Positions 35,127-50,026 are shown, counted from the stretch's first letter. The stretch is 64,000 nucleotides of DNA from Smittium culicis (GCA_001970855.1 LSSN01000120.1:20786-84785); one strand, 5' to 3'. The notes: a model not told the origin generated them from the sequence alone. Numbers and translations are program-made.

Positions 35127-38100
35127 ATGGCAAAAGTAAAGAAAGCTCAAAGGAAATACAATCAAAAGGCTAAGAAAGTTGCTGCTACTACTAAGCCCAG
35201 CAAAAAAGAAGAAATAGTCGGCAAAAAATTTGATAAGGCTGGATCTACAAAGAAACCAACCCAAAAGACTAAGCCTGGAACTATCCCCAAGCAAAAAAAT
35301 CTAAAAGCTACTAATAAAGGTTTGCCCATCACTTCTAATTTTTCTATTAAAATTCATTCTGCTGTCTATTTTCATTGACTTGCTCCCCTATTTTCCCAAA
35401 AAAAAATATTATTGTGATTTTATTTATCTACTTGAGAAAAAAAAAAACCTTCTCCTTTTTGCCAAATTTTGATTTTTTTTTTTCATAAATTTCTTGATCC
35501 CTTTTATACTTTTTACCCCTTTATTTTTTCAAAATATTTTAAACTTTTAATATTATCGCTCTTTTTTTTATCAGAAAATAATAAATTTGCACCTTATCTT
35601 TTATTATAGATTCTGAAAAGAGTACAAGGCAAACAAGACCTGATAGACTTGTCAAAGAACTTTTTACTAAAGACGAGAACGCCGAAGTATTCAGTGACGA
35701 TGATTTACAAGAATTTGTAGAATCCCAACCTAAATTCAAAAAAGATTTTGATCCTGAACTCGACATCGACAACAGCGATTCTGAACTCTCTGATGAAGGA
35801 GTGAGCAAGAATGACGATATTTTCTCTATGCTAGATGTAGAGTACCAGTCCGCTGAAGATGACATTGATTTTGAAGAACCTGCAAAAACTGATAAAAATT
35901 CAGGAAAAAATAAAACCCCCAAGGAACCTGAACATCCAAAAGAGTCGGCCAAAAGCGACCAAAAACAAAACAAAAAGGATTCTCAAAAGCAAGATAAGAA
36001 TCAAAATAGTGCAGATGATACTGGTAAAACTTCCAAAAAGTCTGCTAAAAAATCTGAAATACAAAGCGCTGAAACACCTTCCATTGACGATGTAAGTGTT
36101 GCGTTGGAAAAAACTAAAGCGAAAAAGTCTATTAAAAAAATTGACACCGAAGCTAAGAAAATCCAAAAAACTATTGATGACTTACAAAAGAAAGATCCAG
36201 AATTTTATGAGTTTATGAAAGCAAATGACCCTTCTGCTCTCGATTTCGACATGGCCTCTGAAGATGAAGGCTCCGATGAAGATGAAAATATGAATGGCAG
36301 TGACGATGACATTGACCAAGATCAGCTATCTGATGCTGACGACAATATGGACTCTGATGATGATGAACCATCTTCTGCTAATAACGCACCTACCGCCATT
36401 TTACTCACCGAAAAAGACATTTCTAACTGGAAATCTATCCTGGAACAGGTACTTTTTAGCCCAAATTTCTTCTTTATTAAATATTTAATACAACTCGAAT
36501 AATTCTTATATTTTTTTTACTTCATATGCTCTTTTAACTCATAGAATAAATCTATCTCTACCCTAAGACAAGCTATTATTGCTTTTAAAGCTGCTTCTAA
36601 CTCTGAAGATAAAGGCGATCAATCCAACTCTTATAAGTACTCTGTCCGTGGTGAAACTGAGTTTCACAAGCTTATGATGTTATGTATGAACCAAGTCCCA
36701 ACTGCCTTACAGTACCACATCCCATTCTCTGTACCTGACTCTGATACATCAGGCTCTTCGAAAAAGCAGTCAAAAACAACTGACTACAAAAAAATAATTG
36801 AAAAAAGCAAAAAATGGAAGACTTTAAAGCCATTTGTATTCACTTACTTGGACAGCTATCTAAGCACCATTAAGCAAATTTCTGATCCTGTCATGCTCAG
36901 TTTCGTTTTAAAACAGTCCTCTTCTTTCACGCCATACTTTATTTGCTTCCCTAAACTCAGCCGCAGTTACGTTCGTGAATTGCTTAAATTATTTGGCTCT
37001 AATTCTGTTGACGATTCTGTTGTTATATCATCTCTTCTTGCCCTTCGCAGACTAGCTAGCGCTGAAAAAACATCTTCCAACTCTAACTCATCTCAAGTTT
37101 TGGTTGATTTGGCTTTGAAAGGCGTGTATCTAACTTATGTTAGAAACAGTAATGTAAACAATCTGAAGACTCTTTCGCGCGTCCAGCTTATGAGAAACTG
37201 TGGAGTGGAATTATATGAAGTTGGAGACGATTCAATTTACCAACACGCATTCATTTATATCCGCCAACTTGCTATCCATTTAAGAAGCTCGATGCACACT
37301 AAGACAAAAGAGTCATTCAGAACAGTATACAATTGGCAATTTATCAACAGCTTGAGATTCTGGTGCGAACTATTGTCAACTTACTGTGGAACTAGAGCCG
37401 ACGAAAATCCCAACTTATGTGATTTACTTGAGCCGTTGATATATCCACTTATTCAGATAATTATTGGTGTTTCTAGACTTGTCCCAACATCCAAGTTTTA
37501 TCCATTGAGAATCCATTGTATGGATATGCTGGTTCAAATAAGCAGGAGCACAGGTATATTCATTCCAGTTCTTCCCAATTTACTTGGAATTTTGAACAGT
37601 GCAGAATTTATAAAATATAACAAAAAGCCGCTGTCATCAACCTTAAAACAGTTCGACATGGAGCTAAACCTTAAGGCCCCTAAACAATATGAACATACAA
37701 GGGTATACCTAGAATCTGTTTTGGATAAGGTCGTAGAACTAATGTCAGGAAGCTTATCAAGCATGAGTACAAGTATTGGTTTTAGCGATATGGTAGTACC
37801 CCTATTAATTAACTTGAAGAAGTGGAAAAAGAAGTACGGGTCAAGACACTTTTCAAAACATTCAGTTTTGATTTCAAAGCTGATTGACAAGATCAATGAG
37901 AATTCTGATATAGTGTTGAAAACAAGAAACGGTATTAGCGTTGGAGGAAGCAACAAAGGGCTAAACGGTATAGCAGGCGCAGTCAATTTTGGACCAAGCA
38001 ATTTCGCAGCTGCCTCAGGGTTTATGGCTTCATTCGATGCGGATAATATGCCAATCAACAAACACTACAATGCAATTCTCAAAGTTAACTCATTCCATCG

Positions 38101-38272
38101 TCAAGCTGCTATGTCAGCACTTCGTAACCAAGATGAACAAAGTGATGATGATGATAATGATGCTGAAGGGGTTGAAGGATTTAGTGGTGAGGAAGATGAG
38201 ATTGACAGTGAGGAAATTTACAGTGGCAGTGATGACGATATTTCAGATGATGATATTGAGATGGATGAGTAA
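35127..38272 (+). CDS. NOC2: Nucleolar complex protein 2 (NOC2), 60S pre-ribosome assembly
   Basis: Noc2 pairs with Noc1 and then Noc3 to carry pre-60S particles from nucleolus to nucleoplasm. Three exons join in frame: 35127-35319, 35610-36448 and 36545-38272, giving 919 residues. The N-terminus is very Lys-rich, then an acidic disordered stretch. The conserved part begins at about residue 300 (DPEFYEFMKANDPSALDF, then ILLTEKDISNWKSILE). It continues through the HEAT-like Noc2 domain: GETEFHKLMMLCMNQVPTAL; ESFRTVYNWQFINSLRFW; YPLIQIIIGVSRLVPTSKFY; PLRIHCMDMLVQISRSTGIF. The tail is acidic, ending DDDIEMDE. A CCAAT-containing 13-mer lies 430 bp upstream. Convergent with LSM1, with 418 bp between the stops. 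Confidence 0.95.
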
Positions 38273-38690
38273 AATATGTGTATCATTTGAATTATACCAA
38301 TTTTCTAGACCCTAATAATATCTTTTTAATTTTATTTCACGATTTACCACTTTTCTTATATAAAATAAATTCGCTCAAAAACATAATATTAATACATTTC
38401 TACTATTTAAACAATTATCTTGTAGAATAGGTTTACTTTAAATAATAAAATATTTAAAATTATAGCTATAATAATAGTACTAAGGGGTTTAAACTTTTAT
38501 ATTTCAAGCATAACTTCAGAATATAAAGAGTATGAGCGTGTGGATATGAACTGACCAAATAGTTCCAATACAAGTGCTTTACAAAAAAAAAAAAAAAATA
38601 GGCAAAATAAAGTAAAATCAAAATAATGCAGTAAATTAGGAATTTGGTCAAGGGTTTAAATTTCGAGGATGGGTGATATGGCGGTAATAC

Positions 38691-39481
38691 TTAGCAATTA
38701 TCGGCTTTGTATTCAGGCTCAACATTAAATCCTAAGCTAGCAAGTTTGTTTAAGCGGTACTTTTCTTTTTTGGCAGAATTCTCTAGCTCTAATCTCTGTA
38801 TGGCAAGAACTTGGTCGATCGGGTACAGCTTCAAATTTAAGTCTTGGAAATCGTTTTCTTTCTCGATATCTATTTCTCCTAGTAGGATAATGTTCTCGCC
38901 CCTGATTATAAATATCCCTCGGTCAATATTTCCGTACCCGCCTTCGATAAATACACGCTCTATCGTATCTTGAAGAATCAAACTGCCTGAAATAATAATA
39001 AGTTAAAAAGTTAGAGTAATTTTTGTTAATTTCTTAATTAGATACATTTATATATTTCTTTATTATTCTTTTTCTGTATATTTAATAATAGAATCCAGAA
39101 AACTTATTCATTGATGCCAACAATTTTTTTATTAAAAGTGATTATTGTTTACTGAACATTATAGATAATGAAAAGTGGATTAAATAATATAAATCCCATG
39201 TATAATAAACTTAAAAATACTAAAATGCAAACAAAAAAACAGAGATTTGAATGCGCGCATTTAGTAATGATTTTAATACATATTATAATGAAATTATTTT
39301 GAAGCTACTAAAGATGTCAATAAGAGTTTAGTGAGTTTAAATTACCATATTGATCAAATGAACGTAGTACACCGAACAGTTTTTTTCCATCGCGTAGAGC
39401 AACATGGATACGTTTGTCTACAAGATCAAGCAAACATCCAGTTGTTGTGAAGTATTTCGTTGATATCAAATTCGAATCCAT
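38691..39481 (-). CDS. LSM1: LSm1, Sm-like protein of the cytoplasmic LSm1-7/Pat1 mRNA decay complex
   Basis: LSm1 gives the LSm1-7 ring its specificity for oligoadenylated mRNA, promoting decapping. Exon 1 is 39481-39346 and exon 2 is 38986-38691. The intron of 359 bp (GTAATT...TTTCAG) splits a Gly codon, giving 143 residues. The Sm1 motif reads DKRIHVALRDGKKLFGVLRS followed by FDQYGSLILQDTIERV. The Sm2 motif is RGIFIIRGENIILLGEID. The C-terminal helix segment (QRLELENSAKKEKYRLNKLA) is specific to LSm1. CCAAT cores occur about 160-180 bp upstream, at 39642-39662, in both orientations. Confidence 0.94.
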
Positions 39482-41173
39482 CAGAAATAGATTGGGTGAT
39501 ATATATATGCTTTTATATAATAAAACGTAAGCTTAACGAAAACAAATTTTAAGATTTTCCATTATTTTTAATGATGCGATGTTTCTTGTAATTTACATTT
39601 TTAGCTTAAACAATTAACTCGCACTTAACGCCTTATTAATCATTGGCGCGTATAAATCCAATCACTACACGGGACTCTACCAACTACCCAATGATCTTAA
39701 TTATTAGCAGAATTCAGCCAAACTTAATCTGAGTATAATTCCAGCTTCAAACTTTGCCCCTACTGACCATAAACACTATAAACTTTGCCATATTTTGGAT
39801 TATATTTTTCTTATTAAACGTACTAGTTGAATATCAATAACATGCACATTTAACAGTGATAAATCGCATAATACTAAAAAAATTTTCGAAAATCAAATAA
39901 AATCGCTACAGCAATTATTATGTATTATAGTAAATCTGGAAAGAGAATAGATTAGTTATACACAACACACAAAGCTCTTAATACCAACCTCCCCCTCCAA
40001 AATAAATTAATACACCTTCAGTATCATAAATTTGAGCTCTAATCCTCATAGAATACAGCCCTAAACACAAAACCTGCTATAATTGTTATTTTTTTTTCTT
40101 CATTAAAGTTGATTAGTAATGATTGAGACATTGTTAAGCGTCCAGCTAAATTAAAATTTCTTAGATGAAACATGAATATCTTTTTAAAAATCTCATGCTG
40201 TGATAACCATTTAGGTTTTATTTTTTCTATTTATATATAACTAATTCAAAAATTATTTATTTATTGCAGGGCAGTAAAATTTTATCAGAAGAGTATCCAC
40301 ACCCTAAAGAATTGCCCATATATTTTTACTATTTAATAATTAAGAGCATACATTTACTTTCATTTGACATAAATGAAGCTTAATAAGAATTAATGTTAAT
40401 CACTACCATATTATTCGGCATCACTAGCAAAGAATTAAATTTATAAAAAAAATTTCGATTTTTTTATTAGTTTAACTGCCAAGTACATGGTTGTGCGAGC
40501 AATATCGCTACTTTGCCAAGTGCACTATACTCTCAACATACTCGCTGAAATTAACAAAGAAATCCTACTTGAAAAATTCGTAATTAAGATCCGTAGAACT
40601 ATTATCATATAACATGGGTATCTAAAATCAAATCCACTATTTACCTAGAGCTTACGAAAGTATTTTAAGCCATTTAAAAGTATTTTTTAGCATCCCCGAT
40701 GATTAACCAATAGAATGATATTATAACACATCGCTTCGCTTGTAAAAAATATATTCGAAATACACTAATACACCGATGGACTATTCATCATTATGAACAT
40801 TGAAGATACGGTTATAGTATTTATTGAATGGATAAAATTAACAAGGAGATTCAGTCAATTATCAAAATATACTTAAATTAATAAACTATATCGATATTAT
40901 CTGTTCATTTATTGACTGGATTATACACTATTTAAAGTGCTACAATACTTTATTTTACTTCTTTTTGTTATTATTTATGATTTATAACATGAAACTACAC
41001 ATTTAATGTTTTTTTTGCATTTTAAGAACAATCCATAAGCCATTAGTTTATATTTAAGTTCTACAAATTTCAATTTAATGATTTATTGAAAAGAGTAATT
41101 ATTTTTTATCAAAGGTCTTCCATACAATCACGTAATTTTAATTCTATAAAATCGATTATATTTTGATATTCCT

Positions 41174-41371
41174 TTAACCCTTTCCCATTCAACACTTTTA
41201 AAAAATCCGAGTTTATTGATTCGTTTATGAAATAAAAGCAAATTTATCATTTGCTGTTATTTTTCATCATACCAATATTTCTTAAGGTATCGGAATTAAA
41301 GACTTTTAATAAAACACTGTTGGATATATTAGACACTTCAAAAATAGTTTAGCGCCTGTGAGAGGGCAAAG
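41174..41371 (+). mobile_element. TTAA-flanked piggyBac-like MITE, decayed copy
   Basis: Starts TTAACCCTTTCCCATTCAAC. The interior contains TATCGGAATTAAAGACTTTT and AACACTGTTGGATATATT, shared with the copies at 49.4 and 62.3 kb. The right end (GTGAGAGGGCAAA) is a damaged form of GTGAAAGGGTTAA. Confidence 0.75.
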
Positions 41372-44300
41372 ATAAACGGTTATAACCAAAGTAAACGAAA
41401 TATTTAAAGCGAATCTCAAAAAATTAAACTAAAATTAAAATATTTTTGAATAAATCATATATTCCAAACGATCCTTGTACTCATTGGAATTTTTCTCAGA
41501 TTCAAATTATATTCAATAAAAAATGATTTTTGATATTCCACATTTATCTGAAAATACTTCAATACTTTGTAAGCTTTAAATTTTGGTCTTTTTTTTATTA
41601 GTAAGTACATTAGAATATGAAAAATTAAGTAATAAATAATATTAAGGTCGTATCAAAGTAAAGTTTGGGCACTAAAAGAAAAAACAAACTAAAAAGATAT
41701 GGGGGACTAATATCAGGATGCGAAGTAAATTCACCCCCCAGGCTCGATTGCAAACCATTTTGTTTTTATTTTTTCCCAGAATTTATGCTTTTTTAAAAAG
41801 CTTAAATTGGAAAAATATGAGTTTAGAAACAACCAGAGAGTTCAAAATCTGAAAAATCTCTTTTATAAGTTTAAACAATAAAACCAAAAAATAATATAAA
41901 TATCAACCAAAAATGGAAAAGGATAATAATTAAATTAAAAAATTTAAAATAACATATTTTACACGATTAATCAATTAAGTCTAAAATAAAAAAACTAAAT
42001 ATGGATTTTATACCATATACATAGCTAATATTTACAATATCTCAAAATAAGAAATATACAGGTGACTAAAAATAAATTTTTAAATCAGTTAAAGGAAAAT
42101 TAATCGAATTCCTTTGTGGCACAATTCTTAGTTAATGGCTAAATCTGTTTACTTCTGTAAATACTTATGTTTATATCTCGGTTCGTATTGACCAACCTTT
42201 TTATAATGAAACACTTACTTTGTTATCACAATAGTAAAATCTGCCATAAGGATTATTTTGATGAAGAGATTTAGTTAAAATAATAAAATATAATAAAGTC
42301 AAGTATGGTTAAAATTTTATTGAGAAAGATATATAAAGGGTGAAGTCGGAAGTGAAAATATATATAGGGTTTTTTTTATAAAAAAAATTTCTTTACCTTA
42401 ATAAATTAATTTTATCTTAATAAATACAATTAACATAAACGTACAAATTTTTTAATATATCAAAAAAACGAAAAGATATTGAAGTAGATGGTTTATAATT
42501 TTAATTAGAAAATCCGGTTTTAGATGATTATTAAAATTTTTAAAAAATTACCCATTAGCCTTTAATCATATCAATTTTATATGTGAACCTTAGTAGAAAC
42601 AAACTAGCTTCTCAATGAACAGTATTCTATAAGCCAAACAATTGATTTGTCACTATTAAAAATAGTAAAAAAATAATAATGCAACAAAAATAATATAAAT
42701 ATAAAACATACGGAAAATTTTTCTGAAAAAAAACATAAAAGCTTTGAAATGTAATGAAAGTTTATAATTTATAATATTACAAGGTAACAATCATTCTCTA
42801 AGGAAAATTGAGTTATATTTATAAAAAAATGATGGCCTGTGAACTAATTCTGAAATTAAGGGTTTCGAATATTATACAGTTTCGAAAATTTTCAGCTTGA
42901 AACTTTTTAGATTTGAAACTGTATTAGTAAATTTTAAAAGTCAAAAATGTAATTTTTGGTTTAGAAAGATGTTATTAGAGTTACAAGAATACGAATTTTT
43001 AGAATCTAGATGTTAGCTATAATAGTAAGCTTTAATTTATCCCCGTAGAATAGAATTTTTAACAGTTTAATTTCAAGGAATAAAAATTCTTGAATTGAGC
43101 TTTCATCATAGTATGATATATTCTATATATCCGTCATTTAGCGAAATAAAATTAGTGCAAGAAAAAAATATTTTCTACTATTAGATTAGGATCCAGGTTA
43201 AAATTTATAGGCTTATAGATGTTGAGTTAATTAATAATATTTTGGGAAATCAATTAAACATTCTAATAAATCCATAAATTTAAAATTTAAAGATGTTTTA
43301 TTAATAAATAAAAATACTTATTAACCCTGAAATGAAGATTAAAAATTAAGATGCTGAGAATTTTCTTTATTCAACTGATAATATTTAAATAAATTCAATT
43401 TATCTCAAAAAAACCATATGCAAATAGTCAAAAAAAAAACAAAACTTTGTGTAAATTATGTTTTAATTGTATAGATTTTTTTTTGAGGCACAATTTTTTG
43501 CCGATTAGTATTTAAATTTCAAAATAAAAAACTTTTTATGAAAAGCTTTATATAAAAAAAATAACAGATAAAAATATTATCTGTAAAGAATATAATTGAA
43601 TACATTTTTTAATACATGAAAAGTTAATTAAAACTAAAAAACATTGTTTTTGATGTTTCAGCGATTTACTTGGGAAATTTTTCTTATTATCTCTTCGTTT
43701 TTAATTATGAATAAATTTAAATATTTTGCGTTAACTTCATAAGAAATTATACAATAAATAATGAAAATAATTATTCTATAATTGGCTATTAATAAAATTT
43801 ATAAGTTTATATATCGATTATAGAAATTAGTTTCTAAATATATATTTAAGAAGTGGATTATTAATATGAAACCAAATTATAGGAGTAATTTATTGTAAAT
43901 TTTTATCATCTAATTATAGATTATAATAAATTCTAATATACTCAAAATATCTTCGTTTAAAATTAATTAAAGTTATAATAAATTAAGAGTTTTTTATTAA
44001 AATAAAGCTATCAGAATTTTTGAAAAGACCATTTCTCTAAATATTAAAGGATTCTATATGAATTTAATTCGAATTTTAATACTGTTAAGATTGGAAATTG
44101 AAATAAGTATAATTCTATCCATAGAGCTCGAAATATGTCACAAATTGGTCAAATTTAAATTTCTATAATATTGATGTAAAAAAATCACTAAAAAATTATT
44201 TACCATTTATATACCCAATTCTAAAATTCAATAAAAACTTCGAAATTTAATAGCTATAAAAAAAGCAATTTTCATGATCCCTTTGTTGCATATATAAAGA

Positions 44301-45870
44301 TATATAAATATTAACAGATTTAATTCACAAGAATTGATTTATTATTTAAATTTATTATTATCTTTCCATCAATTTTATGGTAGCTTGGCTAAATAAGTAT
44401 TGTGAATAAAACACAAAAAAATCATACAAATAAAAAATTAAAAATAATGAGAGACAATTAAAATATCTAGCGATTCAAAATATATGAAATTCCCATATAA
44501 TTTTACTAGGATCATATCACCTAAAATAGTCAGATATTTTTCTTTTATCACTTTTTTTAATTATAGTTTATTATATTTTTTATCGATCAAAAATTAATTG
44601 TACGACCTTAAATTATATAAAAGGAATTTTTTATAGAATTTCAAGAGGCTTAAAAGTTTAAAAAAAAATCATTTTAAAAATTTTTTAATACAAAGCTAAT
44701 TCATTAGCATTTTTTTGAGTCCAAATATTAATACAATTCGCATATAATATATCCTGAAAGAATTAGAAAGCATAGCATTTATGTAAAAATATTATATAAA
44801 AAAATTGATTAATCTATTTTTGCAAATAAAAATATAAAAAAAACCTAGAGTTATAAATAAATAAAGCTACTGATAACAATTAATATAAATTTCAACTTGA
44901 TTCAAATTTTTCCTGTATTAATTTTATAGGCTATTAAAGTTTAAATTATAAGCTTATTATTTTGCTAATAATTAATAATCCAATCATCAAAAATTTAGTC
45001 TTAATATCCTAATCTAGATAAATAAAAATATAACTGTTTTTAAAATTTAAAGAAACGGTAAATGCAAAAGTAACCCATATATTAAAAATTCATATTATCA
45101 TTTTTTTTAGTTTGCTACACAATTAAAATACATAAATTTTTTGACTTTTTTGAACCAGATAATATATTTTTTTTTCATTATACCAGGAAAATATGTTTTT
45201 TTTTGAAATTATCGCTAGCTCATTTGATTGAGATCATATTACTAGATATCTTATTCTAAACATATTTTTTTATATATTTAAATATTGCAAGAACATATCT
45301 TCAGATATCTATATAAAAAGTGAAAAAAAATTATATTACAAGTAAAGTATATAAATTGGATTATAATAAACTGAAATTTTTTATGTTTAATTTATATTTT
45401 TATAGTAAATTTGCAATTTGATTAAATCTTTACACAGTAAATCAAAAAATTTCCAATTTATATTGATAAACCATTCATAATGAGATTAGCGTATCATTTT
45501 GCCGTATTATTTAAACTAGATTATAAAAATTGATTATTAGGCTTAGAAATATATTTTTTGGTTTAAAATCTAATATTTAAATGATAATTATTTAGATTAA
45601 TAAATATTGAAATATTTATTTTTAATATTTATGAAAGAAATTTTAAAATTTATGATGCTTAAGATAATCCTTTATTTTTTCGAAATTTTCTAAATTATAC
45701 TAAACATATTCTAAACTAAGGATTCTATCACGGCTAATATGATAAAAAAAATCATGTGTGACAGTAAATTCATTGGAATTTTCAAAAAAGAACTCAAGAA
45801 AATGCAAAATTTAATTTTTAAATCAAAAAAATCAATAACCAAGATAATTCTCTTAGAATAAAAATTGATT

Positions 45871-45954
45871 ATATATAGTAAACTATCAGTAAAATAAATT
45901 TAATCCGAGGTCAAATAATAATCAATTGTTTACTATATATATTAAATTTATTTT
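45871..45954. repeat. Interleaved inverted repeats
   Basis: Two arms, ATATATAGTAAAC (45871) and AAAATAAATTTAAT (45891), are followed by their reverse complements in the same order (45928-45940 and 45941-45954). Because the pairs cross, they cannot form one simple hairpin. No function is known. Confidence 0.75.
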
Positions 45955-48900
45955 GATATTAATTAAAAATATATAGAGTGTGTCACTGTGCAATAATAAT
46001 ACTAAATTTTGATAAATATTTTTCAAAAAAAGTATATTTAAATACTGAGAAATATGAAGAATCCCACTTCAAAAAATATTTTGTTCAAATTTGTGATATA
46101 AATGAAAAAATAAAAACTTTCTATTTTTGTTATATAAATAATATAAAAGATAACCGAATTATAATCACCTTGTAGAAAAAAATTATATTTATGAATTTAT
46201 TATAAAAAAAGAATTATATTTAAATATATTGATAAAAAGTACTTTTAATTGAAATTTAATTCAATTTTGAGGATTGATTTTTTATAAATCAGATTTAGAA
46301 ATTTAAATATAAAGAATAATTTCAAGTTGTTGAAAAAAGCCAAGCATAATAAAGATTGAATCTTAGCGATAAATTTTTTATTTATCTACTTAATTAGATA
46401 ACGGAATTAACTAAATGCGGTTTCATAATTATTCAATTGATTATATTTAAACTTTAAATCAATGTTCAAAAAAAATTTTTTTTTTTATTAGAAATTATTA
46501 AAATATCAATGAGTGTAGCTATTATAGAAATAAATTTTACAAGAATTAACAATAGGTTTCTGTTAAATAATAATCAGGATAAATACACAAGGGTATCAAA
46601 ATATTGAAAACTAATAATACATTATCTTTTGACAGATAAATTTTAATTTTTAAACAATTAAATTTAAAAGTTAAATGATAAAAATAAAGAACCTTAATTT
46701 TAACGAATATACAACTTGACGAACCTTTTGGAGGGGGTTATACTATTTTATAACTATTATATAACTCCAAATGAATTGGATTAAAATAATTTAATTCTGT
46801 GAACTAATTAAATGTTAAAATGTTTTATAATAGCATAAAATAAAAAATTTGCTTCTTTTTTATAGATAATCAAAAAAAAAAATTTTAATAAATAGTGTTG
46901 GGCGGGAAATAGTTAATATAAATTATTTAAATTATATTTATTGTATTCTGGAATTTTTTTTTTTTTTGGAAAATTACTAAGAAATGCTTTGCTATTCAAT
47001 AATATAATAATGAAATTTTCCAATATGTTATTACCAATAAAAATAAACAGTTTATACTTTACAAAAAAATATAACCCATTTCATAAATATTTAGTATTAT
47101 GAAATTAATTAGATTTTTTATACATACCTTTTATTATTGTAGATTCTATCAATAATGAATCAGAAATAATTGTATTTTAAATTCAGCTTTGAAGGAAATT
47201 TTTAACTTTCTGAAAGTAATTTTTATATATTTTTTCAATATAATTTTATATAATAAAATCTAATAGTATATAATAATATTTATTTAGTACATGACATGAG
47301 AGAGGAGTGAGCCAAAGGAATAAGAAATTTTAAATTTAATAGGATCAAAGCTATTCCATAAATAAAATAATATAAAAAGTGGAAGGTGTTTATATATTTA
47401 TTGGTTGTATTATGAAATTTCACTGTAATTATTATACTGAAAAATATTTATTATTTATAAAAATTACGTGCAAAATATAGATATTTTAGGCTACTAAGTG
47501 TTATTATAACATTAAGCTATTTATGAATATATATAACATTAATTATAACACGAAAATTTAAGATTTAATTTTTAAAAGACCGGCGCTACTAAGGGAAATA
47601 ATTATTTTAAAAATACATAAATTTTTTCGACAATTTTCAAAGCAATTTATCATAATTTCGATTATTTTGATTGATATTAACAATGAGAATTTTTATTTTT
47701 TAAAATATTTTATAGCATATATTTAAATCTTTATCTTTAATATTAAAATTTTGGAATTTTTTAGATTAATACTGCTTTTATTGGGTATTTTAATGATTTT
47801 CTAATTAATTTGTTATCTCATAGTGTTATAGCTAAATTTAACAACGGTATTTGTGAGTATTAAATATATTCTGATATAATACTAGAATATAATTACTTCT
47901 GTGATTTTTATTGGTAATATTTTAGCAGATGTAAAATAAATCACCGATTTATGTAAATTTACAAAACATTACTGATACTCTAAATTAGTAATTCTTCGAG
48001 TTTTTTTTTTTTTTTTTTTCAAAAGTGTATAATATAGTAGATTTAATGACAGATTTTTTTCAGGCTCAAGGTTTTATTAATAACTTCGATCCTTATTATG
48101 TGCTCGAAATAATATAATTAAACAAGCTTTGTTGTGAAGCTATTGTATTTTTATTAATGATAACTTCTATTTTGAAAAATAAAAAGAAAGATATTCAACT
48201 ATGAACTCATTTTCATAAAACGATATTTTAAAAATGATTTTATTCTCATGAAAATGATTTATATTAGCTTTGTTGCTTTGTTCTATTTCTCAAGAAAACA
48301 GCATTTTATTTATTCTTGGAGTTAATTAATTTTTATTGTATGTATCTTGCTATATAAATAGATAAAAATCAGTCTATCGCACAGGAAATCACTAAATAAA
48401 AATATAATGAAAAATAAAAAAAGTTGATATTAAAAGGCATAGAGATGAGCTTCTTTAATTATCTATATTTATAATAAAAAAATGTAGATAAATTTTATGT
48501 TATGGTTTTACGCTATTCCTTAACGAAAATTAAACAAATCAAAAATTTAAAGTTCACTACTTTCAACACATCAAAGATAATTTTACACCTTTTAAAGCAG
48601 GTTGATTAAAATTTTTATGATTTTATTTACAATTTTGTTAGTCTGTGTTTCATTTCAAATTAAATATATTTTCATATTTACCTTTATTTTACATGTATGT
48701 TGAAATTACTGATAGTCTTTATTAGAGGCAGGTTCAATAATTATTAGGAAGGTCATATATATTTTTATAAAAATATGTCGATGTTATGATATAATTAGCT
48801 GCGTCTAAATTACGAAGAAATACAAATTTAATACTTTAATGCCTGTTTTATCAAAGTCATTTAACCCATATAAAAGCTTGATTTGGTTTGATAAAATATT

Positions 48901-49413
48901 CAAGTTTTTGCATTTATTGCTATTTTTTTTTTGAACTAATCTTATGTTTTTGTAAGCAAAGGTGTTTTGGCATTTAGTTTTTTGGTCTATTTATTTGACT
49001 AAAATAATTTTGAGTATTTTATAAGTTATTTTTTAAATAAATTTATGTTTAAATATGTTTGGATTATGTCTACTTTATTTTCATAATTTGTAGTGTTTAT
49101 ACATATTTGAATTATCTGTATTCTCCTGATACTATTATCATCTTAAATCCCAGTTTCATATACCATTATTAGTATGTTTATTTTTAATACGATACTCTAC
49201 ATTCTATTGCTGAGTTTTATATAGCTGGTAGAGCTAGAAATAGTATTTAGTTAAACTTTTTACTGATTAATTTAAATACTCATTTTATGTTTTATATATT
49301 AACTTTATAAACTGGCTTATAAATAAGGCTGAATTTATATTATACAACAATTAAGTAAAAGATATTTTAAATGACTGCATATTTTTTTATTTATACAACT
49401 AAATATAGCTTCA

Positions 49414-49600
49414 CAAACCCTTTTCCGCCCAATGCGAGTTAATTTGTTGATTCGCTTATGATTTAAGGATATTTTATTATTTGTTTCTAATTTACAGTCT
49501 ACCAATATTTCTTAAGGCATCGGAATTAAAGACTTTTATTTGAACACTGTTGGCTATATTTTCTAGGTCAATTACAGTCTACCACCCATTAATGGGTTAA
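49414..49600 (+). mobile_element. TTAA-flanked piggyBac-like MITE
   Basis: Left end AAACCCTTTTCCGCCCAA has lost its TTAA; the right end AATGGGTTAA keeps it at 49597-49600. The interior (GCATCGGAATTAAAGACTTT, AACACTGTTGGCTATATTTT, ACAGTCTACC) matches the copies near 41.2 and 62.3 kb almost base for base. Confidence 0.8.
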
Positions 49601-49773
49601 AGCTTCACCGTGTACAAATAAATGTCAATAGAAGACACATAATAGGTTTATCTAAATTTACAGGAAAATAGGGAATTTAATAAACTTTTTTGGCGAATTA
49701 ATAAATAATGCTGTAATAGAGCGTTTTATTGAGAGCTATTGTTCAATTACATGACAAGATCTCATATTATATT

Positions 49774-49821
49774 TTCAAAATTAATTTCAAAATTAATTTC
49801 AAAATTAATTTCAAAATTAAT
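49774..49821 (+). repeat. Four tandem 12-bp repeats
   Basis: TTCAAAATTAAT is repeated four times exactly, about 200 bp upstream of the gene starting at 50027. It could be a simple slippage product or part of that gene's promoter. Confidence 0.95.
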
Positions 49822-50026
49822 TTTTTTGGTTGCAAATAGTTCTCCAAAAAAAATTAGCTGCCTTTATAAAAAATTGCCTCTTCAAAAAAAAAAAAATGCA
49901 CACTTTTACAAAAGTGAAAAACCTTACAGTTATACACGCCTAGTAAACTATTCAAGATACTTTTCTTCATTGTTCAGTATTATTCATAGTAATTAATTAT
50001 TTTTTAATTATTAGTACACTGAGCCC

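Larger units (their letters stand above)
39482..49413. other. Ten-kilobase gene-free AT-rich region
   Basis: Apart from the LSM1 upstream region and a MITE near 41.2 kb, I see only AT-rich DNA with dense stops on both strands. The longest open frame (45978-46175) is low-complexity and lacks any motif. A poly-T run of 20 or more lies at about 48001. An interleaved inverted repeat lies at 45871-45954. It probably consists of decayed transposons or a heterochromatic block. Confidence 0.6.

Noticed and set aside
45978..46175. 65-codon frame in the gene-free region
   Set aside because: Low-complexity Lys/Asn/Ile-rich translation of AT-rich DNA, with no motif and no supporting splice structure.
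43400..48030. Long A and T homopolymers as retroelement poly(A) tails
   Set aside because: Most lack target duplications or adjoining coding remnants; only the tract at 10849 has both.
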